Shown here one piece after another: positions 51,401 through 58,669 of a DNA stretch of 64,000 nucleotides (position 1 is the stretch's first letter; every line of letters starts with the position of its first letter). Source of the stretch: Parapedobacter sp037190485. GTDB lineage: Bacteria; Bacteroidota; Bacteroidia; Sphingobacteriales; Sphingobacteriaceae. A program made the position numbers and the translations under genes. The DNA lies in NCBI GenBank assembly GCA_037190485.1, contig JBBCJB010000013.1, positions 1 to 64,000 on the forward strand, in the 5' to 3' direction. The notes under the pieces were generated by a model, which was given only the letters and a program-made list of their open reading frames with translations, was not told where the DNA came from and did not search any database.

Positions 51401-51707
51401 CCTCGAATTGGGCTCATTGGTCGCTTTGGCCAAGGTGCGCGTGAACGGACGGGCGGTGGGCGGCGTCTGGACAGCGCCGTACCGGTTGGACATTACCGAT
51501 GCGTGGACGGCGGATGGCAATGAGGTTGAAATCACCGTGGTGAATACCTGGGTAAACCGATTGATCGGCGACCAGCGTTTGCCCGCGGCCGCTCGCTCGG
51601 CATGGACCATCGTCAACCCCTATCGTGCCGACAGTCCGCTGCATCCGGCCGGTTTGCTCGGACCCGTGGCATTGCAGGTGTATCCGGCCGGCGAGGCAGC
51701 CGAATAA
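48447..51707 (+). CDS. GH106-type alpha-L-rhamnosidase lipoprotein
   Basis: A 1086-residue glycoside hydrolase. The lipobox ends at Cys20 (LFAGC), so it is a lipoprotein, probably surface exposed. The N-terminal region (VYWYWVSDNLSKQGVIDDLHAMKKAGINRAFIGNIG; GVDIGIFNSPGWSQSGGPWVKPEQAMRYL) is the GH106 signature. The catalytic barrel continues to about 640 (ENYGHWGFPGEFLQYGGQSDEIGGEFW). The C-terminal beta-sandwich (ERIYLELGSLVALAKVRVNGRAVGGVWTAPYRLDITDAWTADGNEVEITVVNTWVNRLIGD) is GH2-like. It would remove rhamnose from plant polysaccharides such as rhamnogalacturonan. It stands alone. Confidence 0.9.
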   Translation: MIRSLHPLMGAVALSLFAGCTHNGNRQADWTTIETVFAHAPDSIQTSVYWYWVSDNLSKQGVIDDLHAMKKAGINRAFIGNIGLEELPPEAWGSVKLFSDAWWDILHAALKTATELGVDIGIFNSPGWSQSGGPWVKPEQAMRYLAATDTLVTGPGRFHAALATPPGDFQPVGVTAFRAPKDYGVTLAGYRPTIGGTLTGQPVGQVMDGDRETEVRLPQGTRTELTFSVDEPFAARSLTVYPAQRNMACDVVLEVQRDTGFHRVKAFRLDRSNNSLNVGFERFAPVTVSFDKQTGTVFRLVFDGVGGNAGIAEVELAAAPRVERFKEKTLARMHPTPLPYWHYYQWAVQAEPDDDAYRIGQTEVKDLTANVGQDGVLDWDIPEGDWIILQTGWLPTGVTNAPASVEGRGLEVDKMSREHVAKHFDAFLGEIMRRIPAADRKTFKVAVQDSYETGGQNWTDGFEDKFQQAFGYDPRPYLPVYFGHVVGSQDESDRFLWDVRRFVADQVAYEYVGGLREVSRKHGLTTWLENYGHWGFPGEFLQYGGQSDEIGGEFWSEGELGDIENRAASSAAHIYGKNKVSAESFTAAGNTFGRYPALFKQRGDRFFAEGINNTLLHVYIHQAYEDKRPGVNAWFGNEFNRFNTWYDDMDGFIDYIKRCNYMLQQGRYVADVAYFIGEDAPKMTGVQDPPMPEGYSFDYMNAEVILNRMTVKDGRFALPDGLSYAVLVLPQLETMRPAVLRKIEALVKAGGTILGPRPLRSPSLAEWGNADREVQALAGKLWGAIDGAGVKENSYGKGRVFDGLALHEVFDRLGLRPDVVFDTADPVVYLHRTLADGEVYFVSNQSDRKISIDPVFRITGKQPEHWNAVTGGMRDLPEFDDDGQGTRVPLALDRYESAFIVFRKDADGRQADRGINFPATTRAVEITGPWEVTFTRPDSSGFTIQLDDLIDWSEHPDTAVNYFAGSATYTNQLPVVDLDAGERIYLELGSLVALAKVRVNGRAVGGVWTAPYRLDITDAWTADGNEVEITVVNTWVNRLIGDQRLPAAARSAWTIVNPYRADSPLHPAGLLGPVALQVYPAGEAAE

Positions 51708-51734
51708 GTTTCGGTTCGTGCCGCCTTGACAGCG

Positions 51735-52196
51735 CTATATCGTATACGCGAAATGCTGTTTGATTTCCTTCAACACAAAAGCGCTGTTCAGCGTGCCGAT
51801 GTTCTGGATGCGCGATAACTTGTATTTCACGAAATCATGGTAGGCATCAAGGCTGGCCACGTTGATCTTCAGCAAGAAGTCAATCGGGCCGCCCATGTGG
51901 TAACATTCCTGCACTTCTTCCATTTGCTGGATGTCCATTTCGAATTGTTCCATGAACGATTCGCTGTGGTACCGCATCGATACCTGGCAGATGGCGGTGA
52001 CGCCTTGCCCAACCAGTTTTTTGTCGAGCACGGCGACGTACTGCTTGATGAATCCCCGTTCTTCCAATTTCTTGATGCGATCGTAAACGGGCGAGGCGGT
52101 CAGGCCCAGGTCTACGGCAAGTTCCTTGACCGTGGCTTTCGCATTGGCCTGTAGTTTCCGCAAAAGCGCCTTGTCGATGGCGTCTAGTTTTTCCAT
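51735..52196 (-). CDS. Lrp/AsnC family regulator
   Basis: A 153-residue feast/famine regulator. The N-terminal winged HTH is LDAIDKALLRKLQANAKATVKELAVDLGLTASPVYDRIKKLEERGFI (~3-50). The C-terminal RAM domain binds an amino acid and drives oligomerisation (~65-145, with MEEVQECYHMGGPIDFLLKINVASLDAYHDFV). It is 19 bp downstream of an amino-acid dehydrogenase gene on the same strand, so it probably regulates amino-acid use and its own operon. Confidence 0.95.
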   Translation of the reverse strand: MEKLDAIDKALLRKLQANAKATVKELAVDLGLTASPVYDRIKKLEERGFIKQYVAVLDKKLVGQGVTAICQVSMRYHSESFMEQFEMDIQQMEEVQECYHMGGPIDFLLKINVASLDAYHDFVKYKLSRIQNIGTLNSAFVLKEIKQHFAYTI

Positions 52197-52215
52197 GGTG
52201 GTAAAGCTAGGAAAT

Positions 52216-53451
52216 CTACCCGTGAATAAGTAATTCGCTCAGTGCGATTTCGTAGGCACGCGAGGCCATTTGCGTGCGTTCGTCGGAAATGTCGCGGATG
52301 GCCCGGATGGCATTGCCGATGACGTTGGATACATCCGAGAAGATGGCCAGATCGCTGATCTCGGTGTTGGGCTGCATGAGGTAAGCAAACACACGTGCCA
52401 TGCCGCAGTTTGCGATGAAATCCGTGATGACGGATACATGCCGGTCTGCGAATGCCATGGTGGGGCCGTAGAAGATTTCGCGGTCTGCGAACGGCACGTT
52501 TGCGCCCGACGAGATCACTTCCAGTCCGCCCGCGATCAACCGCTCCACGTGTTGCCGCGCAACCAGCCGGGAGGCGGCAGCAGGGATGAAGATTTCGGCT
52601 TTCTGATCCCAGATGCGGTTGTCCAATTCGCGGAAGGGGAGTAGGTCGGTGGCATGGAGCCTGTTGTCTGGCCTGTTCACGAAGAGGTCGGTGATTTGTT
52701 GTGTGCTGAAACCGTTGGGGTTGAGCAACCCGCCGTCGCGATCGATGATGCCGACGATTCGCACGCCTTGCTGGGCGAGGTAGTAGGCGGCCGCACCCGC
52801 CACGTTGCCCCACCCCTGGATGATGGCCCGTTTGCCATCACTGCCGCCGGGGTAGGCCGCATAGTAATGCCGGATGGACTCCGCTACACCATAGCCCGTT
52901 ACCAGGTCGGCAACGCGGTAGCGCTTTTTCAGGTCGGGCGTGAATGAGGGGTCTTCCACGACTTTGGAGACGCCCTGCCTGAGCTGGCCGATTTGGTGGA
53001 TGCGCTCGTGTTCGCGCACGTTGTGGTGCCCCACAAGCACCCCTTCTTGCGGATGCCACAAGCCGTACCGTTCCGTAAGGGGGATGACTTCGTGGATTTC
53101 GTCGATGTTCAGGTCACCGCCGGTTCCGTAGTAATATTTGAGCAACGGCGTCACCGCGCGATACCACCGCTCCAATACGCCTGCCTTCCGCGGATCCGAA
53201 GGGTCAAAGTTGATGCCCGATTTGGCTCCGCCAATGGCCGGTCCCGAAACGGTGAATTTCACTTCCATGGTCTTGGCCAGTGATTCCACCTCGTGTTGGT
53301 CGAGGCCCTTGCGCATGCGCGTGCCTCCGCCTGCGGCACCGCCGCGCAGCGAATTGATGACCACCCACCCTTCGGCCTCGGTTTCGTTATCCTGCCACGA
53401 AAAGACGATTTCCGGGCGTTTGGCTTCAAACTGCTTAAGAAGTTCAATCAT
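52216..53451 (-). CDS. Glu/Leu/Phe/Val dehydrogenase family enzyme
   Basis: A 411-residue NAD(P)-dependent amino-acid dehydrogenase. The substrate domain shows GGAAGGGTRMRKGLDQHEVESLAKTMEVKFTVSGPAIGGAKSGINFDPSDPRK, with Lys in the glycine-rich loop and the K of GGAKSGI. The NAD domain has IIQGWGNVAGAAAYYLAQQGVRIVGIIDRDGG. This Bacteroidota type is larger and divergent from classical GdhA. It oxidatively deaminates an amino acid, likely branched-chain or glutamate. Co-transcribed with the Lrp gene. Confidence 0.92.
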   Translation of the reverse strand: MIELLKQFEAKRPEIVFSWQDNETEAEGWVVINSLRGGAAGGGTRMRKGLDQHEVESLAKTMEVKFTVSGPAIGGAKSGINFDPSDPRKAGVLERWYRAVTPLLKYYYGTGGDLNIDEIHEVIPLTERYGLWHPQEGVLVGHHNVREHERIHQIGQLRQGVSKVVEDPSFTPDLKKRYRVADLVTGYGVAESIRHYYAAYPGGSDGKRAIIQGWGNVAGAAAYYLAQQGVRIVGIIDRDGGLLNPNGFSTQQITDLFVNRPDNRLHATDLLPFRELDNRIWDQKAEIFIPAAASRLVARQHVERLIAGGLEVISSGANVPFADREIFYGPTMAFADRHVSVITDFIANCGMARVFAYLMQPNTEISDLAIFSDVSNVIGNAIRAIRDISDERTQMASRAYEIALSELLIHG

Positions 53452-53628
53452 GTTCGTAAAATAAATGGCAAAACTAGCTATAAAAGATATAATTTTGTTA
53501 ATAGTGTTTTGTATCAGTAAATTTTTCTTATTTTTATGTTTTAATCGGATTATTTTACTTTTTCAATTTAGCGCATGCCCACCTGCCGGATTTTTTTTTA
53601 AAACGCATAAGGGTAACCCGCTCCGTAG

Positions 53629-53659
53629 TTGTCAGAATGAACAAATGGAAGTAACTTTG
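53629..53659 (+). promoter_or_regulatory. Promoter of the ECF-FecR operon abutting a MITE
   Basis: TTG (53629-53631), 20 bp, TAACTTTG (53652-53659) is an exact consensus. The last G is the first base of MITE copy B, so transcription would start inside the element. Confidence 0.7.
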
Positions 53660-53835
53660 GGCACTGCTAAAAATGCTGTTTTGTTATGAAAGCGAGCGAA
53701 GAAATCAAGAGCAAGGCGGGTGGAAGAATTTTCCGGAAGCGTAGCAGCGCTACGATGAGGATAGATTCTGACAGCCAACGCGGCAATTGGTTTTTGCAGC
53801 CGCTTGCAATAGAAAGAGTGTTTTTAGCGGTGCCC
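53659..53835 (+). mobile_element. MITE family 2, copy B (177 bp)
   Basis: Same orientation, length and central hairpin CGTAGC-AGC-GCTACG (53740-53754) as copy A. Ends GGGCACTGCTAAAAATGCT and (complement) GGGCACCGCTAAAAACACT. It lies between the consensus promoter and the ECF sigma start codon 22 bp downstream. No ORF of its own. Confidence 0.88.
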
Positions 53836-53857
53836 TTAGGCCAAAAGCGAAAACCAC

Positions 53858-54385
53858 GTGGCGCAGCTAGATGATGAAGCTACATTCGAGGAGGCGTTCA
53901 AAAGCAATTTCAAGGGGTTGCACGCGTATGCCGGCACAATCCTCCAAGACAGCGATATGGCCGAAGAGGCCGTGCAGGACGTTTTCCTGAAATTGTGGGA
54001 AAACCGGCATCGGATGGCGATTCACACATCGCTACGGGCGTACCTGTACAAAGCGGTTTACCACGAGTGCCTCAATGCGTTGAAACACCTTAAAGTGCAG
54101 CGCAAGTATATGGAGGAAGCGATGTTCACCCACGATGACCACACCGAAGACGCTGCCGATACCGAGCTGCGGCGACAGCTCCAGGAGGCGCTTGTGCAAT
54201 TGCCCGAGAAATGCCGCACGGTTTTCCAGCTCAGCCGCTTCGAAGAGCTCAAATACCAGGAAATCGCCGACAGGCTGGGGATTTCGCTGAAGACGGTAGA
54301 GGCGCATATGGGAAAGGCCTTGAGGTTGCTGAGGCTGCGTTTGGCTGATTTCCTGTCGTTGTTGATTTTTTTATTTAATAGTTGA
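53858..54385 (+). CDS. ECF sigma factor (FecI-like)
   Basis: A 175-residue RNA polymerase sigma-70 of the ECF type. Region 2: FEEAFKSNFKGLHAYAGTILQDSDMAEEAVQDVFLKLWENRHRM. Region 4: ALVQLPEKCRTVFQLSRFEELKYQEIADRLGISLKTVEAHMGKALRLLR. The start is a GTG at 53858; no in-frame ATG is near. It is followed after 4 bp by a FecR-type anti-sigma gene and then an STN-domain protein, forming a cell-surface-signalling-like operon. The C-terminus ends in a hydrophobic LSLLIFLF, unusual and perhaps membrane-touching. Confidence 0.93.
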   Translation: MAQLDDEATFEEAFKSNFKGLHAYAGTILQDSDMAEEAVQDVFLKLWENRHRMAIHTSLRAYLYKAVYHECLNALKHLKVQRKYMEEAMFTHDDHTEDAADTELRRQLQEALVQLPEKCRTVFQLSRFEELKYQEIADRLGISLKTVEAHMGKALRLLRLRLADFLSLLIFLFNS

Positions 54386-54389
54386 GGCC

Positions 54390-55358
54390 ATGGATGATGC
54401 ATTGCTAACGAAATACCTCCTGGAGGAGACCGATGAAACCGAAGCATCGGCCGTACGCCGATGGATCGATGCGCACCCCGATCACGAGCGACGGTACCGC
54501 CATTTCAAACGGATCTGGGAAGCGAGCAAGTCGCTCCAGCAACACCTGGCCGCGGATGAGGAAGTGGCTTGGGACCGGTTCGTGCAACGTCGCGACTCGG
54601 TCCTGCCGTTGCAGCAGACGCAGACGCCGATTAAGCGGATGCAGTGGTTTCGGTACGCGGCGGCCATCCTGCTGTTCCCTTTGGGTGTGGGGCTGGTTTA
54701 TTATTTTTGGCAAGCAGGGAGCCGTGGCGTAGTACACGCCGCGTACGAGGCAACCACCGCTTCCCGGACCGATACCCTGGCCGACGGCACCATCATCACC
54801 TTGAACCGGCATGCAGCCGTGCGATATGCACAGGATTGGACTGCCAAACAACGAGAGGCGACGCTCCAGGAAGGCGAAGTCTTTTTCAACGTCAAGCGCG
54901 ATCCGGATCGGCCGTTCGTTGTCCGGTCGGGCAACGTATCCATCACCGTGTTGGGCACTTCGTTCCATGTAAAGCGCACAGGGGATGAAACACGCGTAGC
55001 TGTTGAAACCGGGCGTGTACGCGTTTCCGGGGCAGGCCGTCACGTCGAGTTGACAGCCATGCAGACCGTATCGGTCAATATCCGCGAAAGTCGGTTCGAA
55101 ACCGGCGAGGTAGGCGATCGATTGAACGACTATTACGTCACCAACAGGTTCGTGCTCGACGACACGCCGCTTTGGCGTATCGTGGAGGTATTGCGTGAAG
55201 CTTACGGCGTGGATATCCAGATCGCGAATCCGCAGATCCGAGACCTTCCGATGACCACGACATTTGACCACGGCGATCTGGAGGGGATACTCGGCATCAT
55301 CGGCGATACATTCCGGATCCAAGTGACGCGGAGCGGCGATACCATTGTCCTGAAATAA
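54390..55358 (+). CDS. FecR-like anti-sigma factor
   Basis: A 322-residue inner-membrane protein. The cytoplasmic N-terminus (MDDALLTKYLLEETDETEASAVRRWIDAHPDHERRYRHFKRIW) would bind the sigma factor. A transmembrane helix at ~88-107 (YAAAILLFPLGVGLVYYFW) leads to the periplasmic FecR domain (DTLADGTIITLNRHAAVRYAQDW...REATLQEGEVFFNVKRDPDRPFVVRSGNVSITVLGTSFHVKR) and the C-terminal STN-like DUF4974 domain (LWRIVEVLREAYGVDIQIANPQIRDLPMTTTFDHGDLEGILGIIGDTF). Its periplasmic partner is probably the next gene product. Confidence 0.95.
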   Translation: MDDALLTKYLLEETDETEASAVRRWIDAHPDHERRYRHFKRIWEASKSLQQHLAADEEVAWDRFVQRRDSVLPLQQTQTPIKRMQWFRYAAAILLFPLGVGLVYYFWQAGSRGVVHAAYEATTASRTDTLADGTIITLNRHAAVRYAQDWTAKQREATLQEGEVFFNVKRDPDRPFVVRSGNVSITVLGTSFHVKRTGDETRVAVETGRVRVSGAGRHVELTAMQTVSVNIRESRFETGEVGDRLNDYYVTNRFVLDDTPLWRIVEVLREAYGVDIQIANPQIRDLPMTTTFDHGDLEGILGIIGDTFRIQVTRSGDTIVLK

Positions 55359-55398
55359 CCGGAAATTCGCTATACTTGCCGGATCGTTTCGCGGCTGC

Positions 55399-56901
55399 AT
55401 GGGTTTTAGGATACGCTTGGTCTTTTTTTCTGTACTGGTTGTCACGGTATGTAGGGGGCAGGGTTACCTAATGCGCGAAATCGAAATGGAGCCCGGTGCC
55501 AGCAGGACGCTGCGCAACGTCCTTGAATCGATCGGTAAGGCCCAAGGGTTTTACTTCTCATACAGCACCGCGTCCGTCGCTGCCGACAGCTTGGTTGCTG
55601 TTGCGGGTTATCGGGGCACGTTGGGCAATTTCCTGTATGGCGTGCTGGGCGACGATTACGAGTTCAAGGAAAGCCCGGGGTACGTGATCATTCGGTATGC
55701 ACCCCGGAGGATGGCCGTGAAGCTGGACGTGGAAAAACGCCGTTTCGGGCCGTTGGTGATCGAAGGGCAACTAGCTGATGCGGTTTCAGGCATCGGTGTG
55801 CCTTACGCAAGTATCTATGAGCGTCAGGCATTGGCATCGGCGTTGTCCGATCAAACCGGCAGGTTTCGCATAGCCATCAAGCGACCCGGAGAGACCGTCT
55901 GGCTTACCGTTAGTAAGGCGCATTATCGGGATACGACGATTGCACTGATTTCGCCGGTACGCATAAACACAACCGATAGCAAGATGCGCGAATGGTTCTA
56001 TCCCGACGGTAGGTTGGTCGAGGGATTGGAGTCATCGGCGTTCGGCCGGTTCTTCGCGGGCTCGCGGCAACGGATACAGGCATTGAACCTTGGTGGCTTT
56101 TTCGCCTATAACCCCTTCCAGGTATCGCTCACACCAGGATTGAGCTCCAAAGGAATGCTGAGCGGGCAGCTGGTGAACCATGTTTCGCTGAATGTGCTCG
56201 GCGGGCGCACGGCTGGCGTGGACGGCGTGGAATTGGCCGGCGTCTTTAACGTGAACCAGTCGGATGTGCGTTACTTGCAGGCCGCGGGATTGCTGAACGT
56301 CGTGGGACGGGACATGGCCGGTTTGCAAGCCGCGGGCATCGGCAACCAGGTATTGGGCGAAGTGAGGGGTGTACAGGCAGCCGGGCTATTCAATGCCGCG
56401 GATCGCGTAGTGGGGATGCAGGTGTCTGGTTTGTACAACAAGGCGCACAAGGTGGATGGTGTGCAATTGACATCGGTGGTCAATTTGGCTGATAGCAGCG
56501 ACTACCCCATCGGACTCATCAACCTGATCAAAACCGGGCAGCGGAGCGTCGCGGTGGGATTTGACGACACCGGGTTTGCCATGCTTGCGTTCCGTTCCGG
56601 AGGTCGCGTATTGTACGGGTTGGTTGCGGCAGGTTATCAACCGGCGCGCGACACGGTGCCTTACGCGGCCGAGGTCGGCTTGGGCGCTCGGTTGTTTCGC
56701 CATGGCACGTTTGCGCTCGACGCCGAACTCGTTAGCCGGGTCCAGGCGGATCTGCGTGGCCGAACGGCCGAGCGGCATACCGTGCGCATGCTGCCCGTGG
56801 TTTCGTTGGGTAGGCACCTTGCGCTGACAGGAGGACCTACGGTAAGCTATGCCAAAACGTGGAAAGTGGGTTGGTATGGCGCAATGGTTTTGCCCCTTTG
56901 A
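55399..56901 (+). CDS. STN + carboxypeptidase-regulatory-like + surface-repeat protein
   Basis: A 500-residue exported protein (signal MGFRIRLVFFSVLVVTVCRGQ). Residues ~30-95 form an STN-like domain (SRTLRNVLESIGKAQGFYFSYSTASVAADS...GTLGNFLYGVLGDDYEFKESPGYVIIRYA). About 115-190 is a CarboxypepD_reg-like domain. About 250-390 carries repeats of the LA_2272 surface-repeat type (VDGVELAGVFNV, VRYLQAAGLLNVV, MAGLQAAGIGNQV, VRGVQAAGLFNAA, VVGMQVSGLYNKA, VDGVQLTSVVNLA). The end looks beta-barrel-like. No TonB plug is present. As third gene after sigma/FecR it is a candidate signal input for the anti-sigma factor. Confidence 0.85.
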   Translation: MGFRIRLVFFSVLVVTVCRGQGYLMREIEMEPGASRTLRNVLESIGKAQGFYFSYSTASVAADSLVAVAGYRGTLGNFLYGVLGDDYEFKESPGYVIIRYAPRRMAVKLDVEKRRFGPLVIEGQLADAVSGIGVPYASIYERQALASALSDQTGRFRIAIKRPGETVWLTVSKAHYRDTTIALISPVRINTTDSKMREWFYPDGRLVEGLESSAFGRFFAGSRQRIQALNLGGFFAYNPFQVSLTPGLSSKGMLSGQLVNHVSLNVLGGRTAGVDGVELAGVFNVNQSDVRYLQAAGLLNVVGRDMAGLQAAGIGNQVLGEVRGVQAAGLFNAADRVVGMQVSGLYNKAHKVDGVQLTSVVNLADSSDYPIGLINLIKTGQRSVAVGFDDTGFAMLAFRSGGRVLYGLVAAGYQPARDTVPYAAEVGLGARLFRHGTFALDAELVSRVQADLRGRTAERHTVRMLPVVSLGRHLALTGGPTVSYAKTWKVGWYGAMVLPL

Positions 56902-56903
56902 AG

Positions 56904-57305
56904 ATGGACCGATTCCACTACTACCGCGATTATCTGTGGCACGTATTCACGGCGAAAACGCGGCATGGTACACATTCGCCCTTCGTATACCGACTATTGG
57001 AGGAGGTGATCTATCCCGCTCGCCTGTCGACCGAACCGACCAACAAGGTGGATCGCCTCACCGCAAGGCTTGCCAAGCATTTTGGCTACCAACGTGTTTG
57101 CTTGCAGCAGCAAGCGGATTTGGTCGATTTGCCGACAGGGACCGTGTTGGTGCTGCGCGATATCCATGCGTCCACCGAAAAGCGGCGGGAGTGGCAGGCG
57201 ATCCGGTCAATGGAGGCGGCGACGGTAACCATCGATCTATTCCGCGTGGGCTTGGTGTTCTTCCGCGAAGGACAGGCGAAAGAGCACTTTCGGATCAGGT
57301 ATTAG
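56904..57305 (+). pseudogene. Internally deleted class I SAM methyltransferase-like gene, 133 aa
   Basis: The frame is open (start ATG 56904, 2 bp after the previous stop). The N-terminus (FTAKTRHGTHSPFVYRLLEEVIY) and C-terminus (VLVLRDIHASTEKRREW...AATVTIDLFRVGLVFFREGQAKEHFRIRY) match the two ends of a ~240-residue Bacteroidota methyltransferase. The middle ~100 residues with the SAM-binding GxGxG core are missing; they are replaced by a short GYQRVCLQQQADLVDLPTG. The product cannot bind SAM normally. It is either a decayed gene with an in-frame deletion or a retained non-catalytic relic. Confidence 0.6.
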
Positions 57306-57385
57306 CTTGAGAATATTTTGGTATTTCCATCATTTGGCTATTTTTCCGCTGTAACAGATGTTTTTCATCGGCAGCGGAGAGATCG

Positions 57386-57440
57386 ACAAAGTTGCCTTTT
57401 TATGAATCGCGATTATAGTTGTATAAAAATGCAACTTTGT
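57386..57440 (+). promoter_or_regulatory. 18-bp inverted repeat over the NUMOD1 promoter
   Basis: Arms ACAAAGTTGCCTTTTTAT (57386-57403) and ATAAAAATGCAACTTTGT (57423-57440) pair at 17 of 18 bases around a 19-nt gap. The right arm fills the spacer between -33 and -7 boxes. Operator candidate. Confidence 0.6.
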
Positions 57441-57449
57441 CTAGTTTTG
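57419..57449 (+). promoter_or_regulatory. Promoter of the NUMOD1 gene
   Basis: TTG (57419-57421), 20 bp, TAGTTTTG (57442-57449): exact -33/-7 boxes, 9 bp before the ATG at 57459, giving a very short leader. Confidence 0.7.
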
Positions 57450-57458
57450 TGCGGAAAC

Positions 57459-58193
57459 ATGAACACTATGGCGCGAAAAAAATACATCCTCAAGATAAGT
57501 CGCTACGATTTGGATGGCAATTTATTGGAGACGTATCGCCATGCCAAGGCGGCGGCGATAGCGATGGACGGATCCCAACGGTTCATCAGCTACGCTGCTG
57601 AAGGGAAGAAGGTGCTCACCGCTTATGGCTACATCTGGAGGCGCGGAGATGAGCCGAAACTTGACGTCAAACCGATATTGAAGGCGGGGTGGCGCAAGAG
57701 TTCGCCGCTGGCCACCAAGCAACATACGGTTGGTCAATATGATTTGGAAGGCAACTTGGTGGCTACGTATCGCAACACGAAAGAAGCCGGAAAAGCTGTA
57801 GGATTCCATTATCAGGGCATCCGATTGGTGATGCGGGGTGAAGGGCTTACCTATGGCGGCTTTGTCTGGAGCAAAGAAATAAAGAAAAAAATAGAAGTGA
57901 ACCCACGGATCAAAGCCGATCCAATCATTTCCCAGTATGATTTGGATGGAAAATGGCTACGGTCGTTTTCAAGCCCTTACGTGGCTTGGAAGGAGACCGG
58001 CATTTCGAACACGTGCATTGGCCATGTGATCCAGGGAAACATGCTCACCGCTGGCAAATATATCTGGCGCGAAGGGCGCAAATTGCGCATTAACGTCAAT
58101 GAATTGAAAAGCCACCCGCACTACCCCAAGTCGGCATTGGAACGCCATATGACGAAGAAGCGGAGACAGCGCCAGAACGAACGCCAGCCCTGA
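57459..58193 (+). CDS. NUMOD1-repeat DNA-binding protein without nuclease
   Basis: A 244-residue basic protein (ATG 57459; ATG 57468 is an alternative). It consists of three NUMOD1-like modules: ISRYDLDGNLLETYRHAKAAAIAMDG (~10-60), VGQYDLEGNLVATYRNTKEAGKAVGF (~85-135) and ISQYDLDGKWLRSFSSPYVAWKETGI (~150-200). Each ends in a (Y/F)xW strand (GYIWRR, GFVWSK, KYIWRE). The tail is strongly basic (HMTKKRRQRQNERQP). NUMOD1 normally adds DNA specificity to GIY-YIG or HNH homing endonucleases; no nuclease is attached or adjacent here. It has its own promoter and operator. Confidence 0.8.
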   Translation: MNTMARKKYILKISRYDLDGNLLETYRHAKAAAIAMDGSQRFISYAAEGKKVLTAYGYIWRRGDEPKLDVKPILKAGWRKSSPLATKQHTVGQYDLEGNLVATYRNTKEAGKAVGFHYQGIRLVMRGEGLTYGGFVWSKEIKKKIEVNPRIKADPIISQYDLDGKWLRSFSSPYVAWKETGISNTCIGHVIQGNMLTAGKYIWREGRKLRINVNELKSHPHYPKSALERHMTKKRRQRQNERQP

Positions 58194-58669
58194 TTGCCAA
58201 ACCTATTCACGCTGCAATCAACCACCTGCGTTTGTGGGGCATGATCCGTGTGCCGGTTCCGGCACTTGGAATCGAGTACCGCCACGGTGCCCGTTTTGAT
58301 TGCAATTATCCGAGGCTTCCGTGAGGAACCGTGACGAAATAACCTGGACATTTAAGCTTGCCCTTTTGCCCGTTATCTTCGTTGCATATCTTGCCCATAG
58401 CTCCACTATGAGCCGCAATATGCGCCTTGATAACGAACAAAATCACTGCGCTTAATTTGCTCATTTTATTTCATCACGGTTCCTGAGTGATCCGGCGAAA
58501 GCAAATGAATTAAACTTTTAGTGATGACTTTTTCCTTTCCGTTCGATTTAGCAGAAACGGGGAGGGGAAAAATGGATATAGAAGTAGCGATTGAACTACA
58601 CGAATGAATTTTAAATTAAGCGTTTATGGGATAATGCACTAAATTAGCCGGAAACTTTTTGTGGATCAT
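58194..58669. other. 476-bp intergenic region with a MITE
   Basis: Apart from the family 1 element at 58324-58484 the stretch holds no credible ORF or RNA gene. The last 185 bp, AT-rich, must hold the promoter of the second ECF operon; no exact TAnnTTTG box with a matching TTG was found there. Confidence 0.5.
58324..58484 (+). mobile_element. MITE family 1, copy 2 (161 bp)
   Basis: The left end AGGAACCGTGACGAAATAA and right end TTATTTCATCACGGTTCCT are inverted repeats with two mismatches. The body is over 90 percent identical to 37226-37387, including the hairpin around CATAGCTCCACTATGAG. No ORF. It lies between the NUMOD1 gene and the second ECF operon. Confidence 0.85.

Larger units (their letters stand above)
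53452..53857. other. 406-bp divergent region with AT-rich block, promoter and MITE
   Basis: From 53465 to 53600 the sequence is markedly AT-rich, unlike the rest of the window, and holds no credible gene. Then come the promoter at 53629-53659 and MITE copy B at 53659-53835. It separates the amino-acid dehydrogenase from the ECF/FecR operon. Confidence 0.6.

Noticed and set aside
53465..53689. 74-codon frame in the AT-rich region before the ECF operon
   Set aside because: It starts in an AT-rich block and runs into MITE copy B; the hydrophobic translation reflects T-rich composition.
58324..58484. Terminator of the NUMOD1 gene
   Set aside because: The element has hairpin potential but lies 130 bp past the stop and lacks a T-tract; its termini identify it as a MITE.
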